Positions 17,501-25,579 of a DNA stretch of 64,000 nucleotides are shown piece after piece. Every line of letters begins with the position of its first letter. Position 1 is the stretch's first letter. The notes below the pieces were generated by a model. That model saw only the letters and a list, made by a program, of their open reading frames with translations, was not told the DNA's origin and searched no databases. The position numbers were made by a program, and so were the translations under genes. This stretch comes from Paenibacillus gyeongsangnamensis (GTDB lineage Bacteria; Bacillota; Bacilli; Paenibacillales; NBRC-103111): the NCBI RefSeq assembly GCF_027533625.1, contig NZ_JAQAGZ010000018.1:1-64000 (forward strand). The letters are read 5' to 3'.

Positions 17501-19141
17501 GAGCGACGGGCTCGTGGCGCCTACGTTCACCGTTGCTCCCGTCGGCTGCGCCGTGATGTTCGGCGTCGCCGGGTTCACCGTCACCGCCACGGCGTTGCTC
17601 GTCGCGGTCGACGTCTGCCCATTGTTCGTGTTCGTCACCACGACATAGTAGTACGTCGTGCCGACTACAGTGGTCGGTGCCGCGTACGAGGCGTTCGTCG
17701 CCCCGCTGACCGCGATGCCTCCCGCGTTGCTGTTCGTCGTGTTGCTGTACCACTGGTAGCTCAGCGTTCCGCCGTCGCTCACCGTAGCCGTTACGCTGAG
17801 CGACGGGCTCGTGGCGCCCACGTTCACCGTTGCTCCCGTCGGCTGCGCCGTGATGCTCGGCCTCGCTTGGCTCGCGTCTGACTGAAGACTCGTTAGGTAA
17901 CTCTGCCCATCTCCGTTCGCTGTGACTTTAAATGTATATTTTCCCGTTCCATTGCTCGTAATCAGTGATGAAAAATCGGTTGTGTTTACATTCGATCCTA
18001 CTAAAACTGGTGAGCCTACAGCGGTGCCATCCTTGTACAGTTGAATGCTGTAACCTGACGCATTTACTACTGAATTCCATACGGCATTTGTTCCATTCCA
18101 GCTTAAATTTGTAGGTGGTGCAAGTCTGGTAAACGCTGTCTGAGCTGTCAAGTTTGCAGGAAAAGTGCTGTCAAAAGATGCTTTTAAAGTATAACTTCCT
18201 GTACTTAGAGACGGTATGTTGATGGGTGCTGTGAAATTATTAGTCCCGTCTTTAGTGATGGTCGCACTGGCGATATTCCCTACAGGCTGTCCGTTGGAAT
18301 CAAAAAATTGATAGTAAATGGTAGTTGAAGTGCCTGTATAATACCCCGACGCGGTTGCTGTTATCCCATCAGGATTCATTGAAACTGCTAACGGCGACAT
18401 CAACGTGTTGAACTTTACAGCCGCTAAGACATTCCCTACTGCGTCATTATCGGGAGAACTCGGAGAAGTACTTTGGTAAACAAAATAGGTATAATTTTGT
18501 CCAGCTGGCACAACATAAGTGCCAGATATTAGCTGCCATGTTCCGGCAGGCACTATATCCGTTGTTTTCGTAATATTGCCCCCACTGGTAGCCGCTAAAT
18601 TCCCAAGTGCCGTGAAATTATCATAAGTGGGATTCGCATCTAGGGAAGAGTCGAAGCCGATAATCGCATTCAATGTTTGTGTCTGACTAATATTTCGTCC
18701 CCCATGGTAAAAAGACCACTGAATGACTTCTCCGGGCGTTGTCTTAACTTTTTGGTATAATGCCGTTTGTGTTGTACCATTTGCCTCAGCGACTTGATTA
18801 ACCACCAGACCATTGGGTAAAGTAGTACTTAAACCATAAATGCCTGGGGCATTGGTTTCGAGACTATGATTGTGATTAAAGTTAGAACCAGTATCAGGCT
18901 TCAAAGTATTCCCAGAATTAAGATTTGGTGCGACATACCACCCTAGATTAGGATCGCTCCCGTCTGCAACAGAAAAATGTGGAAAAAAGGTATTATTGGA
19001 ATAAGAAAAATCCCCATTCACTAGTGCTGCTGGGGTAAAACTTGTTGCTGCTTGCGCCACTCCCCCACCTGGTACAAACGGTAACACTGACAAAGTCAAA
19101 GCAGCGGCTACAAGTGTTGATAAAAATCGTTTTCTTTTCAT
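14537..19141 (-). CDS. Large S-layer-anchored surface protein with Ig-like repeats
   Basis: A 1534-residue exported protein. A signal peptide (MKRKRFLSTLVAAALTLSV, cleaved near AQAA) is followed by a beta-sandwich that looks carbohydrate-binding (about 30-210), further beta modules, three near-identical Ig-like repeats (about 425-720, each with SYQWYSN and YYYVVVTN), a fibronectin type III module (to 815), an InlB B-type repeat (GYTFAGWNTAADGSG), two cadherin-like domains (about 895-1090), a Ser-rich linker, a further domain, and three C-terminal SLH domains (about 1340-1530, TRAEFAAI, TREEAMAI, TRAETAAI) for wall-polymer anchoring. ATG 19141 has GAGGAGG 6 bases upstream. No catalytic motif was recognised. 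It lies below a LytS-type two-component system that may regulate it. Confidence 0.88.
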   Translation of the reverse strand: MKRKRFLSTLVAAALTLSVLPFVPGGGVAQAATSFTPAALVNGDFSYSNNTFFPHFSVADGSDPNLGWYVAPNLNSGNTLKPDTGSNFNHNHSLETNAPGIYGLSTTLPNGLVVNQVAEANGTTQTALYQKVKTTPGEVIQWSFYHGGRNISQTQTLNAIIGFDSSLDANPTYDNFTALGNLAATSGGNITKTTDIVPAGTWQLISGTYVVPAGQNYTYFVYQSTSPSSPDNDAVGNVLAAVKFNTLMSPLAVSMNPDGITATASGYYTGTSTTIYYQFFDSNGQPVGNIASATITKDGTNNFTAPINIPSLSTGSYTLKASFDSTFPANLTAQTAFTRLAPPTNLSWNGTNAVWNSVVNASGYSIQLYKDGTAVGSPVLVGSNVNTTDFSSLITSNGTGKYTFKVTANGDGQSYLTSLQSDASQARPSITAQPTGATVNVGATSPSLSVTATVSDGGTLSYQWYSNTTNSNAGGIAVSGATNASYAAPTTVVGTTYYYVVVTNTNNGQTSTATSNAVAVTVNPATPNITAQPTGATVNVGATSPSLSVTATVSDGGTLSYQWYSNTTNSNAGGIVVSGATNASYAAPTTVVGSTTYYYVVVTNTTNGQTSTATSNAVAVTVNPARPSITAQPKGATVNVGATSPSLSITATVNDGGTLSYQWYATNSNIEGTAVSGATNASYAAPTTVVGTTYYYVVVINTNNGRTAIARSNVVAVTVNPATPSAPTALSATAGNGQVTLTWSGVSGAVTYSVYEGMASGSYGSTPVATVTGSTYSYQATGLTNGTTYYFVVKASNAGGSSGNSSEASATPEPNLSVVYNSNGATSGSAPTDSGTYTPGVTVSVYGNNGNLVKVGYTFAGWNTAADGSGTSYSPGASFPMGASNVTLYAQWQSANALLSGLSVDQGTLTTAFSTSQSNYSVSVPYTVSSLNMFVTKGDPNQTLTVTGATYSSVTGNVYAYNASNLVVGSNPIQIVVTAQDLTQNTYTLTLNRAKSSNTDLSGLTLSSGTLTPAFSTGTSEYLASVGNSVSTITVTASVYDSNATMTVNNAAVASGQASGALNLNVGSNTINIIITAQDGTTKTYTVAVTRKAAHSSSSGSTSTGSSPSDIPAAFHLLVNGKEYNQIATGTTTEENGKTVLTAKVDADSLAAQLAQEGDRPVVTIPAATVNADKVDAVLTGDTVKAMENKQATLEVQTPNGNYKLPAEQIVIDRLASQLGGQAKLSDIVVHVEIAKSDAEKVKLVESSAGKGEFSIVVPPVDFTVTATYNGKTVMVDKFSSYVEREIPLPEGVDPKKVTTATVLAADGTVHHVPTRITLRDGKYYAVVNSLTNSTYTLIWHPVTFADVAGHWSQAAVNDMASRMIVTGADATHFKPDAAITRAEFAAIIVRALGLAEDGNATAFKDVKFGDWYAGAVAKAQEYGIIDGYEDGTFRPGQTITREEAMAIITRAIKITGLDASVSKADADAVLASFADGSAVDAWAKQAVAATVKIGLVSGSDAGLQPASNITRAETAAIVQRMLIKAKLIDSGNS
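16980..17866. repeat. Three tandem ~295-bp repeats inside the S-layer gene
   Basis: Units begin at 16980, 17271 and 17571 (periods 291 and 300), each opening with GGGTTCACCGTCACCGCCACG-like sequence and encoding one Ig-like domain. The two upstream-coded units are almost identical at DNA level, pointing to recent duplication or gene conversion. Period differences come from 3- and 9-base codon indels. Confidence 0.9.
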
Positions 19142-19432
19142 TTTTTCCTCCTCTTTGAAGGTCATTGGTCACTTTCAGCCTTTTTACATCCTCTGGCGAT
19201 GTTTTAGTTAAGTCCGCTTTTTTGGAAATCATCATTTTGAGGAAGTTCCACTTGGAAATTTTGGAGCCTTCATACTCAACTTTTACGTTATCAAGTCCGG
19301 AACCAAACTTTGGTATAACTTAGTTTTCACAAAATTCTTGACAGACTCTTCAAAACCAGTGGCACAAAACGACAATTTCTCTCTATTTCCAAGCCTTTCG
19401 AACCATTACCTTCATCTTAAACTGTTCTGGAC
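19142..19432. other. Leader region of the S-layer gene
   Basis: About 290 bases upstream of the S-layer gene. Apart from the ribosome site no convincing gene, repeat or strong promoter was found; a TATACC box at about 19313-19318 (minus) lacks a well-spaced -35. Confidence 0.4.
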
Positions 19433-19458
19433 AAAAAAAATACTACCCGAATGGGTAG
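19433..19458 (-). terminator. Terminator of the LytS-type operon
   Basis: CTACCC (19443-19448) and GGGTAG (19453-19458) form a short GC stem followed on minus by eight U (A-run 19433-19440). Confidence 0.8.
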
Positions 19459-19481
19459 GTATGAGGGAGAAAAGGGCTCGC

Positions 19482-20102
19482 TTATATCCGTTTATTTAAT
19501 TCCATGACACGCTGCAGAGCCTGCAACCGGTTGTTGACATTCAGCTTTCTGTATATATTCTTAAGATGAAATTTAACCGTTTCCGTCGTGATGTTCAGAT
19601 GATCCGCCATTTCCTTGTTCGAGAAGCCATCGGTAATCAACTGTATAACCCTTGTCTCCTGTTCGGTCAGCATGACTTGTTCAAATCGTTCTTCAGCCGG
19701 TAGTGCAGAATATGAATCGGAGGGCCTCACCGTCTCGTGCCGATGTCTTCTTCTGATCCTGTCCAGCGTCTTTGACATTCGCTCAGTGGTTACAGGCTTC
19801 AACAGATAATCCAGCGCGCCCATATCAAAGGCTTGAACTGCATAGTTGTCGTACCCGGTGACAAAAACCACATCTAGGGAAGGATGGAGATCAAGCAGCA
19901 GGCTGGACAGCCTTATCCCGTTTATTTCCGGCATAGAGATATCCAGAAACGCGATGTCGACGCGATTCGTCTTCGCGTATTCATACGCATCCCACGGGTT
20001 CAGAGAGGTGCAGCATATGTCAATATCGCCGACAGCGGACAGGATCATCTCCATACGTTCCACCGCCAATTGTTCGTCATCCACAATCAAGGCTCGCATC
20101 AT
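19482..20102 (-). CDS. Response regulator, receiver + LuxR-type HTH
   Basis: A 206-residue regulator. The receiver has Asp 54 in VDIAFLDISMPEING and KPV switch lysine; the C-terminus has a NarL/LuxR helix-turn-helix (LTEQETRVIQLITDGFSNKE, then TTETVKFHLKNIYRKL). The combination of a LytS-type kinase with a LuxR-type HTH instead of LytTR is less common. The gene starts 5 bases after the kinase stop. It lies directly upstream of the S-layer gene on the same strand but a terminator separates them, so regulation rather than cotranscription is likely. Confidence 0.9.
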   Translation of the reverse strand: MMRALIVDDEQLAVERMEMILSAVGDIDICCTSLNPWDAYEYAKTNRVDIAFLDISMPEINGIRLSSLLLDLHPSLDVVFVTGYDNYAVQAFDMGALDYLLKPVTTERMSKTLDRIRRRHRHETVRPSDSYSALPAEERFEQVMLTEQETRVIQLITDGFSNKEMADHLNITTETVKFHLKNIYRKLNVNNRLQALQRVMELNKRI

Positions 20103-20107
20103 CCGCT

Positions 20108-21337
20108 TTATCCTCCATTCCGCACCTGACTGGCTTGCATAGGAAGGTCGAAATAAATCTTGGTGCCTTTTCCTTCCACGCTTTCAATATGTACGCTTGT
20201 TCCGTATATCAGTTTGATGCGCTGAATAATATTCCTTAGCCCAACGCCCTTCTTGTTGCCATTCGGTTGGAGGATTTCCGCCAGCTGCCCCTTGCTCATA
20301 CCGCAACCGTTATCTTCTACGGCAATGCCGACGGCAGCATCCGTCATCCGTTTAACCGATATTTTTACCGTTCCCCCAGTCAGATTGGACATCAGTCCGT
20401 GCCTTACGGCATTTTCCACCAGTGGCTGCAGGATCAGCGGGGGCATCCGGATGTCGAGATTCGTATCCACGTCATATTCCGCATTCAATTTCGCACCGAA
20501 ACGCACCTTTTCGATGTTGAGGTACGCTTGCACCAACACCAACTCATCTTCAAGAGTCGACAAAGAATCCAGATGCTTGAAGTCAAAGCTTCTTCTCAAA
20601 TACTGTGCAAACTCCAGCGTCAGCTCTTCCGCTTTACCAGAGTCTTTGACGCACAACGCGGCAATCGAATTCAGCGTGTTGTACAGGAAATGAGGTTTGA
20701 TTTGGGAACGCAAAAAGGCGATTTCCGCCTCCCTGACATCATCTTGCAATTGCTTATTCTTGCTCACCATTTCCCTTATCATCTCGTTCAGTGAGGTGAA
20801 GAATAGCACCGCTATTATATTAATAACAATATGAATGGAATGAATATGAAGCTCCGTTAGCAATGAAATCCCTCTGACCGCGCACACAGTTGTTATGCCA
20901 ACCAGACTATAGAAGGTCAGTAGCGCAAGAGCAATTTGTATCCTTTTGCTCTTATTTGCGAGGGCAAAGAATTTTTGAAAGTATAGGATGACCGGCATGC
21001 TGAATAATAAGGTCAGCGTTGTCGTGACAAGCCCCAAATCGATCCCGATAAAGGTTCGGTATAAGATGATAAACGCAGAAAGCGCGAGCCCTGCTCCGCA
21101 GCCTGCATATAACGTCCCTAGCAGCAGTGGAACGATTCTGATATCCACACGATAATCGAAAGCAAAAATATCAGGGAATGACATGCACAAAAGGACGGAT
21201 AACCCATATAATACAGTTAATGTAATCTTCTCGTATTTCTTTCGCTCATACTTCTCAGCAAAAAAAATATGGTAGGAGAATATGAGAATCGCATTAAGCG
21301 CCAGTTGCAGCAAAAAGTCTTTCAGTATCGTTATCAC
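20108..21337 (-). CDS. LytS-type sensor histidine kinase
   Basis: A 409-residue membrane kinase. The N-terminal about 195 residues form six membrane helices of the 5TM-5TMR_LYT type, with SFPDIFAFDYRVDIRIVPLL (YR motif in the loop). A short coiled coil leads to SQIKPHFLYNTLNS with the phosphorylated His, then VENAVRHGLMS, VEDNGCGMS and GVGLRNIIQRI of the ATPase domain. LytS proteins sense cell-wall, membrane or small-metabolite signals. The gene is first in a two-gene operon with the LuxR-type regulator. Confidence 0.9.
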   Translation of the reverse strand: MITILKDFLLQLALNAILIFSYHIFFAEKYERKKYEKITLTVLYGLSVLLCMSFPDIFAFDYRVDIRIVPLLLGTLYAGCGAGLALSAFIILYRTFIGIDLGLVTTTLTLLFSMPVILYFQKFFALANKSKRIQIALALLTFYSLVGITTVCAVRGISLLTELHIHSIHIVINIIAVLFFTSLNEMIREMVSKNKQLQDDVREAEIAFLRSQIKPHFLYNTLNSIAALCVKDSGKAEELTLEFAQYLRRSFDFKHLDSLSTLEDELVLVQAYLNIEKVRFGAKLNAEYDVDTNLDIRMPPLILQPLVENAVRHGLMSNLTGGTVKISVKRMTDAAVGIAVEDNGCGMSKGQLAEILQPNGNKKGVGLRNIIQRIKLIYGTSVHIESVEGKGTKIYFDLPMQASQVRNGG

Positions 21338-21466
21338 TGTTGATCGCCCCCAGTCCGCTTATATTATAGCTGATAGAATCCCGCAATAGCCATAATAACT
21401 GTGACCTCTGCGCGAGCAGAACGTGGAAATTTGTCGAAAGGTGTGATTCTTCCATTATTTTTCATG

Positions 21467-21600
21467 CGATGGCCAAGGAATGCGCGAAGATTGTTATTGT
21501 AGACATTAATGAGGAGCAGGGACTGTTCTACGGAGCAAGAGCTTAATGGAATCAGTCAAGAAAAATTGTTGCATGTTACCTTGCTTGGGAGGATTTCCGC
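21467..21600 (+). pseudogene. Short-chain dehydrogenase fragment (decayed)
   Basis: In one plus-strand frame, AMAKECAKIVIVDINEEQG resembles the first beta-alpha-beta of SDR enzymes (AKEGAKVVIVD type); after a stop near 21545 another frame reads LAWEDFRKI, like the next SDR segment. The stretch between the LytS kinase and the pirin gene has no intact frame. Weak but suggestive. Confidence 0.4.
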
Positions 21601-21670
21601 AAGATCTCATGTAGCGGTCAATAGGAGGGCCCTGCAAAAGTCCAAGTTTGTCTGTTTAACAAATCAAAAT

Positions 21671-21706
21671 GCCCGTTTCAAGCCACTAAGGTGGCTTTGA
21701 ACGGGC
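21671..21706. terminator. Strong hairpin, terminator of the pirin gene
   Basis: Sixteen-base arms GCCCGTTTCAAGCCAC and GTGGCTTTGAACGGGC with loop TAAG; on minus followed by ATTTTGATTT. It lies 65 bases after the pirin stop and may act in both directions. Confidence 0.7.
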
Positions 21707-21771
21707 ACTTCGGTATTTTTCAGGTTCGGAAAAGAAAGTCTGATTTCTGTGTCTGCTATTGTATCCCTTCG

Positions 21772-22572
21772 TTACTTACGTCTCGACTCCAAGCGAATTT
21801 TGACTTCTTTATAGGAAGCATAAGGCAGAATGCTAGGGACTTGAATGAGAATGATCCGTGAATCCGCCTGTTCCTCGGACTGTATATGCAAGGTTTGCAT
21901 GTTTTCCGCTTCGCAAACTGTGAACTCATTGGCGCTTACTTGATGCGAATCGATCCCAAATTGCCAAGTGGACTCACCCTCTACGGCAAGCCCCGCAATA
22001 GAATATCCTTCGGGAATCACATGCTCAAACGACTGCCCCGCAGGAAGTATAAGATCCCACATTTGGGCGTCAGCTACCATTCGAACCGGGGAGCCTGCAC
22101 CTAGAATCGTTTTGACTCTTGCCTTGTTTCGGATTTGAACAGGAAAATCCCGGTCTTCATAATCCGCATAAGTTGGCGTTGCATAGCTCGCCTCACCCAT
22201 AAAGGGTTCAAACCAGATTTGAAACCCGGAAGTTTCTTTCCCGTACTTTTCGGCATGCTGAACCCCGGTGCCCGTTTGCATAAGTTGCAAACCACCCGCT
22301 TGGATCGATCGCTCATTCCCAAGCGTATCCCGATGATGAACGGAGCCCGCTAGCAAATAGGACAAGATCTCAAATCCACGATGGGGGTGCATAGGGAGAT
22401 TCGCCTCTTCCTTTGTGCGAAACCACGCCCAGTAAAACAACGTTCCAACGCGATCAACGGCTGACCCTTCCCCGGGAAACCCGATCGGCTTTTGCTCCAC
22501 AATCTTACCTTCATCGAATTGTCCAGAAGCTTGTTCATCAACTGAATAAATCCGAATTGTCACCACAATCAT
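21772..22572 (-). CDS. Pirin family protein
   Basis: A 266-residue double-cupin protein. Pirin-type metal ligands are visible in MHPHRGFEILSYLLAG and GTGVQHAEKYGKE, with the second cupin in the C-terminal half. Some pirins act as quercetinases or redox sensors; the role here is not known. The start at ATG 22572 (or an internal GTG shortly after) is supported by AGAGGAAGG; the longer frame to 22659 has no site. It is monocistronic and divergent from a small acetyltransferase. Confidence 0.85.
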   Translation of the reverse strand: MIVVTIRIYSVDEQASGQFDEGKIVEQKPIGFPGEGSAVDRVGTLFYWAWFRTKEEANLPMHPHRGFEILSYLLAGSVHHRDTLGNERSIQAGGLQLMQTGTGVQHAEKYGKETSGFQIWFEPFMGEASYATPTYADYEDRDFPVQIRNKARVKTILGAGSPVRMVADAQMWDLILPAGQSFEHVIPEGYSIAGLAVEGESTWQFGIDSHQVSANEFTVCEAENMQTLHIQSEEQADSRIILIQVPSILPYASYKEVKIRLESRRK

Positions 22573-22814
22573 CCTTCCTCTAAAAGATTCTAAATCGTTC
22601 CAAAAAGTTGTCCTGTGTCTCTTGTCGCATGGTAACATGATCACAGAACAACGACACACACTCCCTCAATCTATGGACACATTATCAAATTATGATAAAA
22701 CTTACAATGCAATCGGTTTAAGTATGCACCGATAACGACGCTTGTATAATTAATTGTCAAACTTCGGGGATACTCGGTTGGATGCAAAAAAACTGAACAA
22801 AGGGGATATGGACG

Positions 22815-23087
22815 ATGTTGGAGATAAAAAAAGACGAGAACTCTTTTTATATCGGTGAAGCAAGTGACAAAACAGCCGAAATTCACTTTGTACCGAACGG
22901 AAATAACCAAATCACCGTGGATCATACATTCGTTTCCGAGAGCCTACGAGGCCAGAAAGTCGGGGATGCGCTTGTGAAACGCATCGTTGATTACGCCCGA
23001 GAGGAACAGCTTAAGATCTTACCTCTTTGCCCGTTTGCAAAAAGTCAGTTTGATCGGCACTCGGAATACCATGACGTTTTAGCGTAA
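22815..23087 (+). CDS. Small GNAT acetyltransferase (YjdJ-like)
   Basis: A 90-residue protein of the minimal GNAT type (Acetyltransf_CG). Its acetyl-CoA binding turn is SLRGQKVGDALVKRIVDYAR, followed by ILPLCPFAKSQFDRHSEY, the usual conserved ending. AAAGGGG lies upstream of the ATG. Substrate unknown; such small GNATs often stand alone. Confidence 0.88.
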   Translation: MLEIKKDENSFYIGEASDKTAEIHFVPNGNNQITVDHTFVSESLRGQKVGDALVKRIVDYAREEQLKILPLCPFAKSQFDRHSEYHDVLA

Positions 23088-23120
23088 GCACCGAACATCT
23101 TACCCCTATCAGCATGCTTA

Positions 23121-23150
23121 GCGGAAGGCAATCGCCTTCCGCCATTTCTT
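23121..23150 (+). terminator. Terminator of the small GNAT gene
   Basis: GCGGAAGGC (23121-23129) and GCCTTCCGC (23134-23142), followed by a T-rich tract. Confidence 0.8.
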
Positions 23151-23255
23151 TTATGCATATGTTTCAATACACGATACGTGGGGTAACCAGTTATGCTTCA
23201 ACCATTGATGCTATACCGACACTTATCCCCCTCTTAATCCAACCCACTCAATTTC

Positions 23256-23275
23256 GCCTACTTGTGATAGGGTCC
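23256..23275 (+). repeat. Dispersed short repeat, copy 2
   Basis: GCCTACTTGTGATAGGGTCC, two bases shorter than the consensus, in the same orientation as the other copies. Confidence 0.5.
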
Positions 23276-23436
23276 AAGAACGCCGTCATCCTGCCAAGCT
23301 GACAATAGGTGATAATGCTCGGCACCAGGTAGTAGCAGCCCTCTGCGAGCTTTTCAAGCCTTACCAAACAGAAACCACAGCTTGCGCCCAATACGCCGCT
23401 TTCCTCGCCAAATAAGGGTTTCCACCCAAAAAAATC

Positions 23437-23458
23437 GCCGTTACTTGTGGTAGGGTCC
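23437..23458 (+). repeat. Dispersed short repeat, copy 3
   Basis: GCCGTTACTTGTGGTAGGGTCC preceded by an A-rich tract, 181 bases after copy 2. Confidence 0.6.
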
Positions 23459-23640
23459 TCCATGTTGATGAAGCAAATATATTGGCTATAAATTGAAGGG
23501 TTTTCCAAACAAACCATGATCCTTCAATGTTTTTATCACTCGGGAGGGAAATAATCGCTATTACATTTTGCTTATCTTCGTCAAGCTCCAAATACTTTTG
23601 TAGCATCCTTGCGTCAGTATGAACTTCTGAATTTAAAGTC

Positions 23641-25017
23641 TTATAAGCGGAAAGTCAGAATTGTTCCGCTTAGCGCCAATAAGGTTGCAACCCAGAATGC
23701 TGCATTAACACCTTCAATCATATCCCCTGGGGTAGGCTTACCGATTGCCGTAATTGAGTTGGACATTATCGTAACCAAAATAGCGGTGCCAATCGAGCCG
23801 CCAACCATACGCATCGTATTGTTCATGGCCGTGCCGTGAGAGATCAGTTTGCGATCCAGACTGTTGATGCCCGCTGTCGCCAGCGGCATCATGATAAGTG
23901 AAATGCCCACCATTCGAATCATATAAACCGTCAGTACATACGGGAAGGAAGTGGCGGCTTCCAACCGGGTAAACAGATAACCTGTAATCGTAATGATCGT
24001 AAAGCCTACGATAGCTAGCCAGCGGATACCGAATTTATCGAACAGTCGGCCCGTAATGGGCATCATCACTCCCATAAGGACAGCCCCCGGCATCAGCGCA
24101 AGCCCAGACTCCAGCGCACTGTAGCCAAGCATGTTTTGCATAAATACTGGGATCAATGTTTCCGCGGCGATCATGGATGTAAAGGAAATCACACTAAGAA
24201 TCGTCGTTAATGAAAAGTTTGGATCGCGGAACACCCTGAACTCCAGAATCGGCTGTTTCAACCGATTCTGCCGTAGAATAAATGCCGTGAGAGCAATGAC
24301 ACCCAATATCAGGGCCACTATGACCACTGTGCTGCTCCAGCCGCTCGTGCCAGCCTCACTAAAGCCATAGAGTAAGCCGCCAAACCCGATGGTCGAAAGA
24401 ACAATCGACAACAGATCGAGCTTTGGATACGTACGCTCGGTGACGTTTCTCATGATAAAGACGGCAAAAAGTATATTCAGTACAACAATCGGGAGAACGA
24501 TATAGAAGAGCGAACGCCAAGGAAAATGCTCCACCATCACTCCTGCAAGCGTCGGACCGATAGCCGGACCCAAGCCGATGACCAATCCGACAAGTCCCAT
24601 GGCCGCCCCGCGCTTATTGACCGGGTACAGAGACAGAATAACAACTTGACCAAGCGGCATCATGACCCCGGCTCCAAAAGCCTGAAGAATACGCCCAATT
24701 AAAAGCATCGTAAAATCTGGTGATATGGCTGCGACCAGTGTTCCCAGACCAAAAAATGTCATAGCGCCGATAAACAGTTGTCTCGTGGAATAAGTACCGA
24801 TCAGATAAGCGGTAATCGGAATCATTATTCCATTCACGAGCATAAATGAGGTCGTTAGCCATTGCGCCGTGCTTAAATCAATTTGTAAATCTTGCATAAT
24901 CCGAGGAAGCGCCGTCGCAAGCAAGGTTTGATTTAAGACGGCAACAAAAGATCCGATTAACAATACGAATAGGATAGGACCTTTCTTAAAAGCCGATGGT
25001 GTTTCTATTTCACTCAT
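23641..25017 (-). CDS. MFS drug efflux transporter, DHA2 family
   Basis: A 458-residue protein of the EmrB/LmrB group with about 12-14 helices. FVAVLNQTLLATALPRIMQD is the DHA2 first helix and motif D1, GRILQAFGAGVMMP and GLGPAIGPTLAGVMVEHFPW are motifs C and neighbours. It is the second gene of a DoxX-MFS operon divergent from a MarR regulator, so it is probably a multidrug or toxic-compound exporter under MarR repression. Confidence 0.9.
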   Translation of the reverse strand: MSEIETPSAFKKGPILFVLLIGSFVAVLNQTLLATALPRIMQDLQIDLSTAQWLTTSFMLVNGIMIPITAYLIGTYSTRQLFIGAMTFFGLGTLVAAISPDFTMLLIGRILQAFGAGVMMPLGQVVILSLYPVNKRGAAMGLVGLVIGLGPAIGPTLAGVMVEHFPWRSLFYIVLPIVVLNILFAVFIMRNVTERTYPKLDLLSIVLSTIGFGGLLYGFSEAGTSGWSSTVVIVALILGVIALTAFILRQNRLKQPILEFRVFRDPNFSLTTILSVISFTSMIAAETLIPVFMQNMLGYSALESGLALMPGAVLMGVMMPITGRLFDKFGIRWLAIVGFTIITITGYLFTRLEAATSFPYVLTVYMIRMVGISLIMMPLATAGINSLDRKLISHGTAMNNTMRMVGGSIGTAILVTIMSNSITAIGKPTPGDMIEGVNAAFWVATLLALSGTILTFRL

Positions 25018-25079
25018 GTTTCGTTACACCCTCTGCCTTATTGAATTTCACGTATTCCATTTAAAACATTACGTCGTCT

Positions 25080-25421
25080 TTACTGAAGAAAAACAATGAT
25101 TAGCATGATAACCATCAGTCCAAATGGCGCGATTAGGGACTTGGCTGGGTCTTTGATTCGAACATGAGCAAGCATGCCGAAGAACATCGTAATCGCTAAC
25201 CACAATCCTGCCCAGAGTACCAGCTTTTCCTCCCAAATGCCAATGATTAAACCTGCTACGCCGACGAGTTGCACGAGTCCAGTTATGAAACGAAACCACT
25301 GCGGCAAGCGAAGATGATCAAAAATTTGAACCTGCATTTTATTGCCCGTAACCTTCGAAAGGCCAGTCATCAAAAAAACGAGTCCCATCAATATCTGTAA
25401 TACCACCGACAAAACGTGCAT
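25080..25421 (-). CDS. DoxX family membrane protein
   Basis: A 113-residue protein with four membrane helices. The first helix ends in MGLVFLMTGLSKVTG, typical of DoxX proteins; GLVQLVGVAGLIIGIW and WAGLWLAITMFFGM are the next helices. DoxX proteins are linked to thiol and quinone metabolism, but function here is unknown. It lies 62 bases before the MFS gene, likely cotranscribed and controlled by the divergent MarR. Confidence 0.85.
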   Translation of the reverse strand: MHVLSVVLQILMGLVFLMTGLSKVTGNKMQVQIFDHLRLPQWFRFITGLVQLVGVAGLIIGIWEEKLVLWAGLWLAITMFFGMLAHVRIKDPAKSLIAPFGLMVIMLIIVFLQ

Positions 25422-25489
25422 GATGTTAATCCTCCAGTTTGTATTTGCTTCTTGGCAAGAAACGTGTACACTTAATGAGAGTCACAAAA

Positions 25490-25529
25490 AATATTAGGGT
25501 TTGTAAAAGTGAGGGCCCTCACTAATATT
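25490..25529. promoter_or_regulatory. Palindromic operator region of the MarR/DoxX pair
   Basis: Nested symmetry: AATATTAG (25490-25497) pairs with CTAATATT (25522-25529), and a perfect 14-base palindrome GTGAGGGCCCTCAC sits at 25509-25522. It lies between the divergent genes, as expected of MarR binding sites. Confidence 0.6.
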
Positions 25530-25579
25530 GAAATCAAGCTTACATTGTCTATTAATAATTGTCAAGGGAGACTTTTCAT

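Larger units (their letters stand above)
23151..23640. other. Non-coding or decayed stretch with two short repeats
   Basis: No convincing gene. An 81-codon minus frame at 23361-23606 begins MLQKYLELDEDKQNVIAII and looks protein-like for about 40 residues before the sequence becomes disordered, possibly a gene remnant. Two copies of the dispersed repeat lie here. Confidence 0.4.

Noticed and set aside
16737..17753. 338-codon minus-strand frame rich in Arg/Gly/Asp
   Set aside because: Alternate frame of the Ig repeats in the S-layer gene; repetitive only because the DNA repeats.
23361..23606. 81-codon minus-strand frame as a gene
   Set aside because: Only the first half looks protein-like, and it overlaps a dispersed repeat; kept only as possible remnant.
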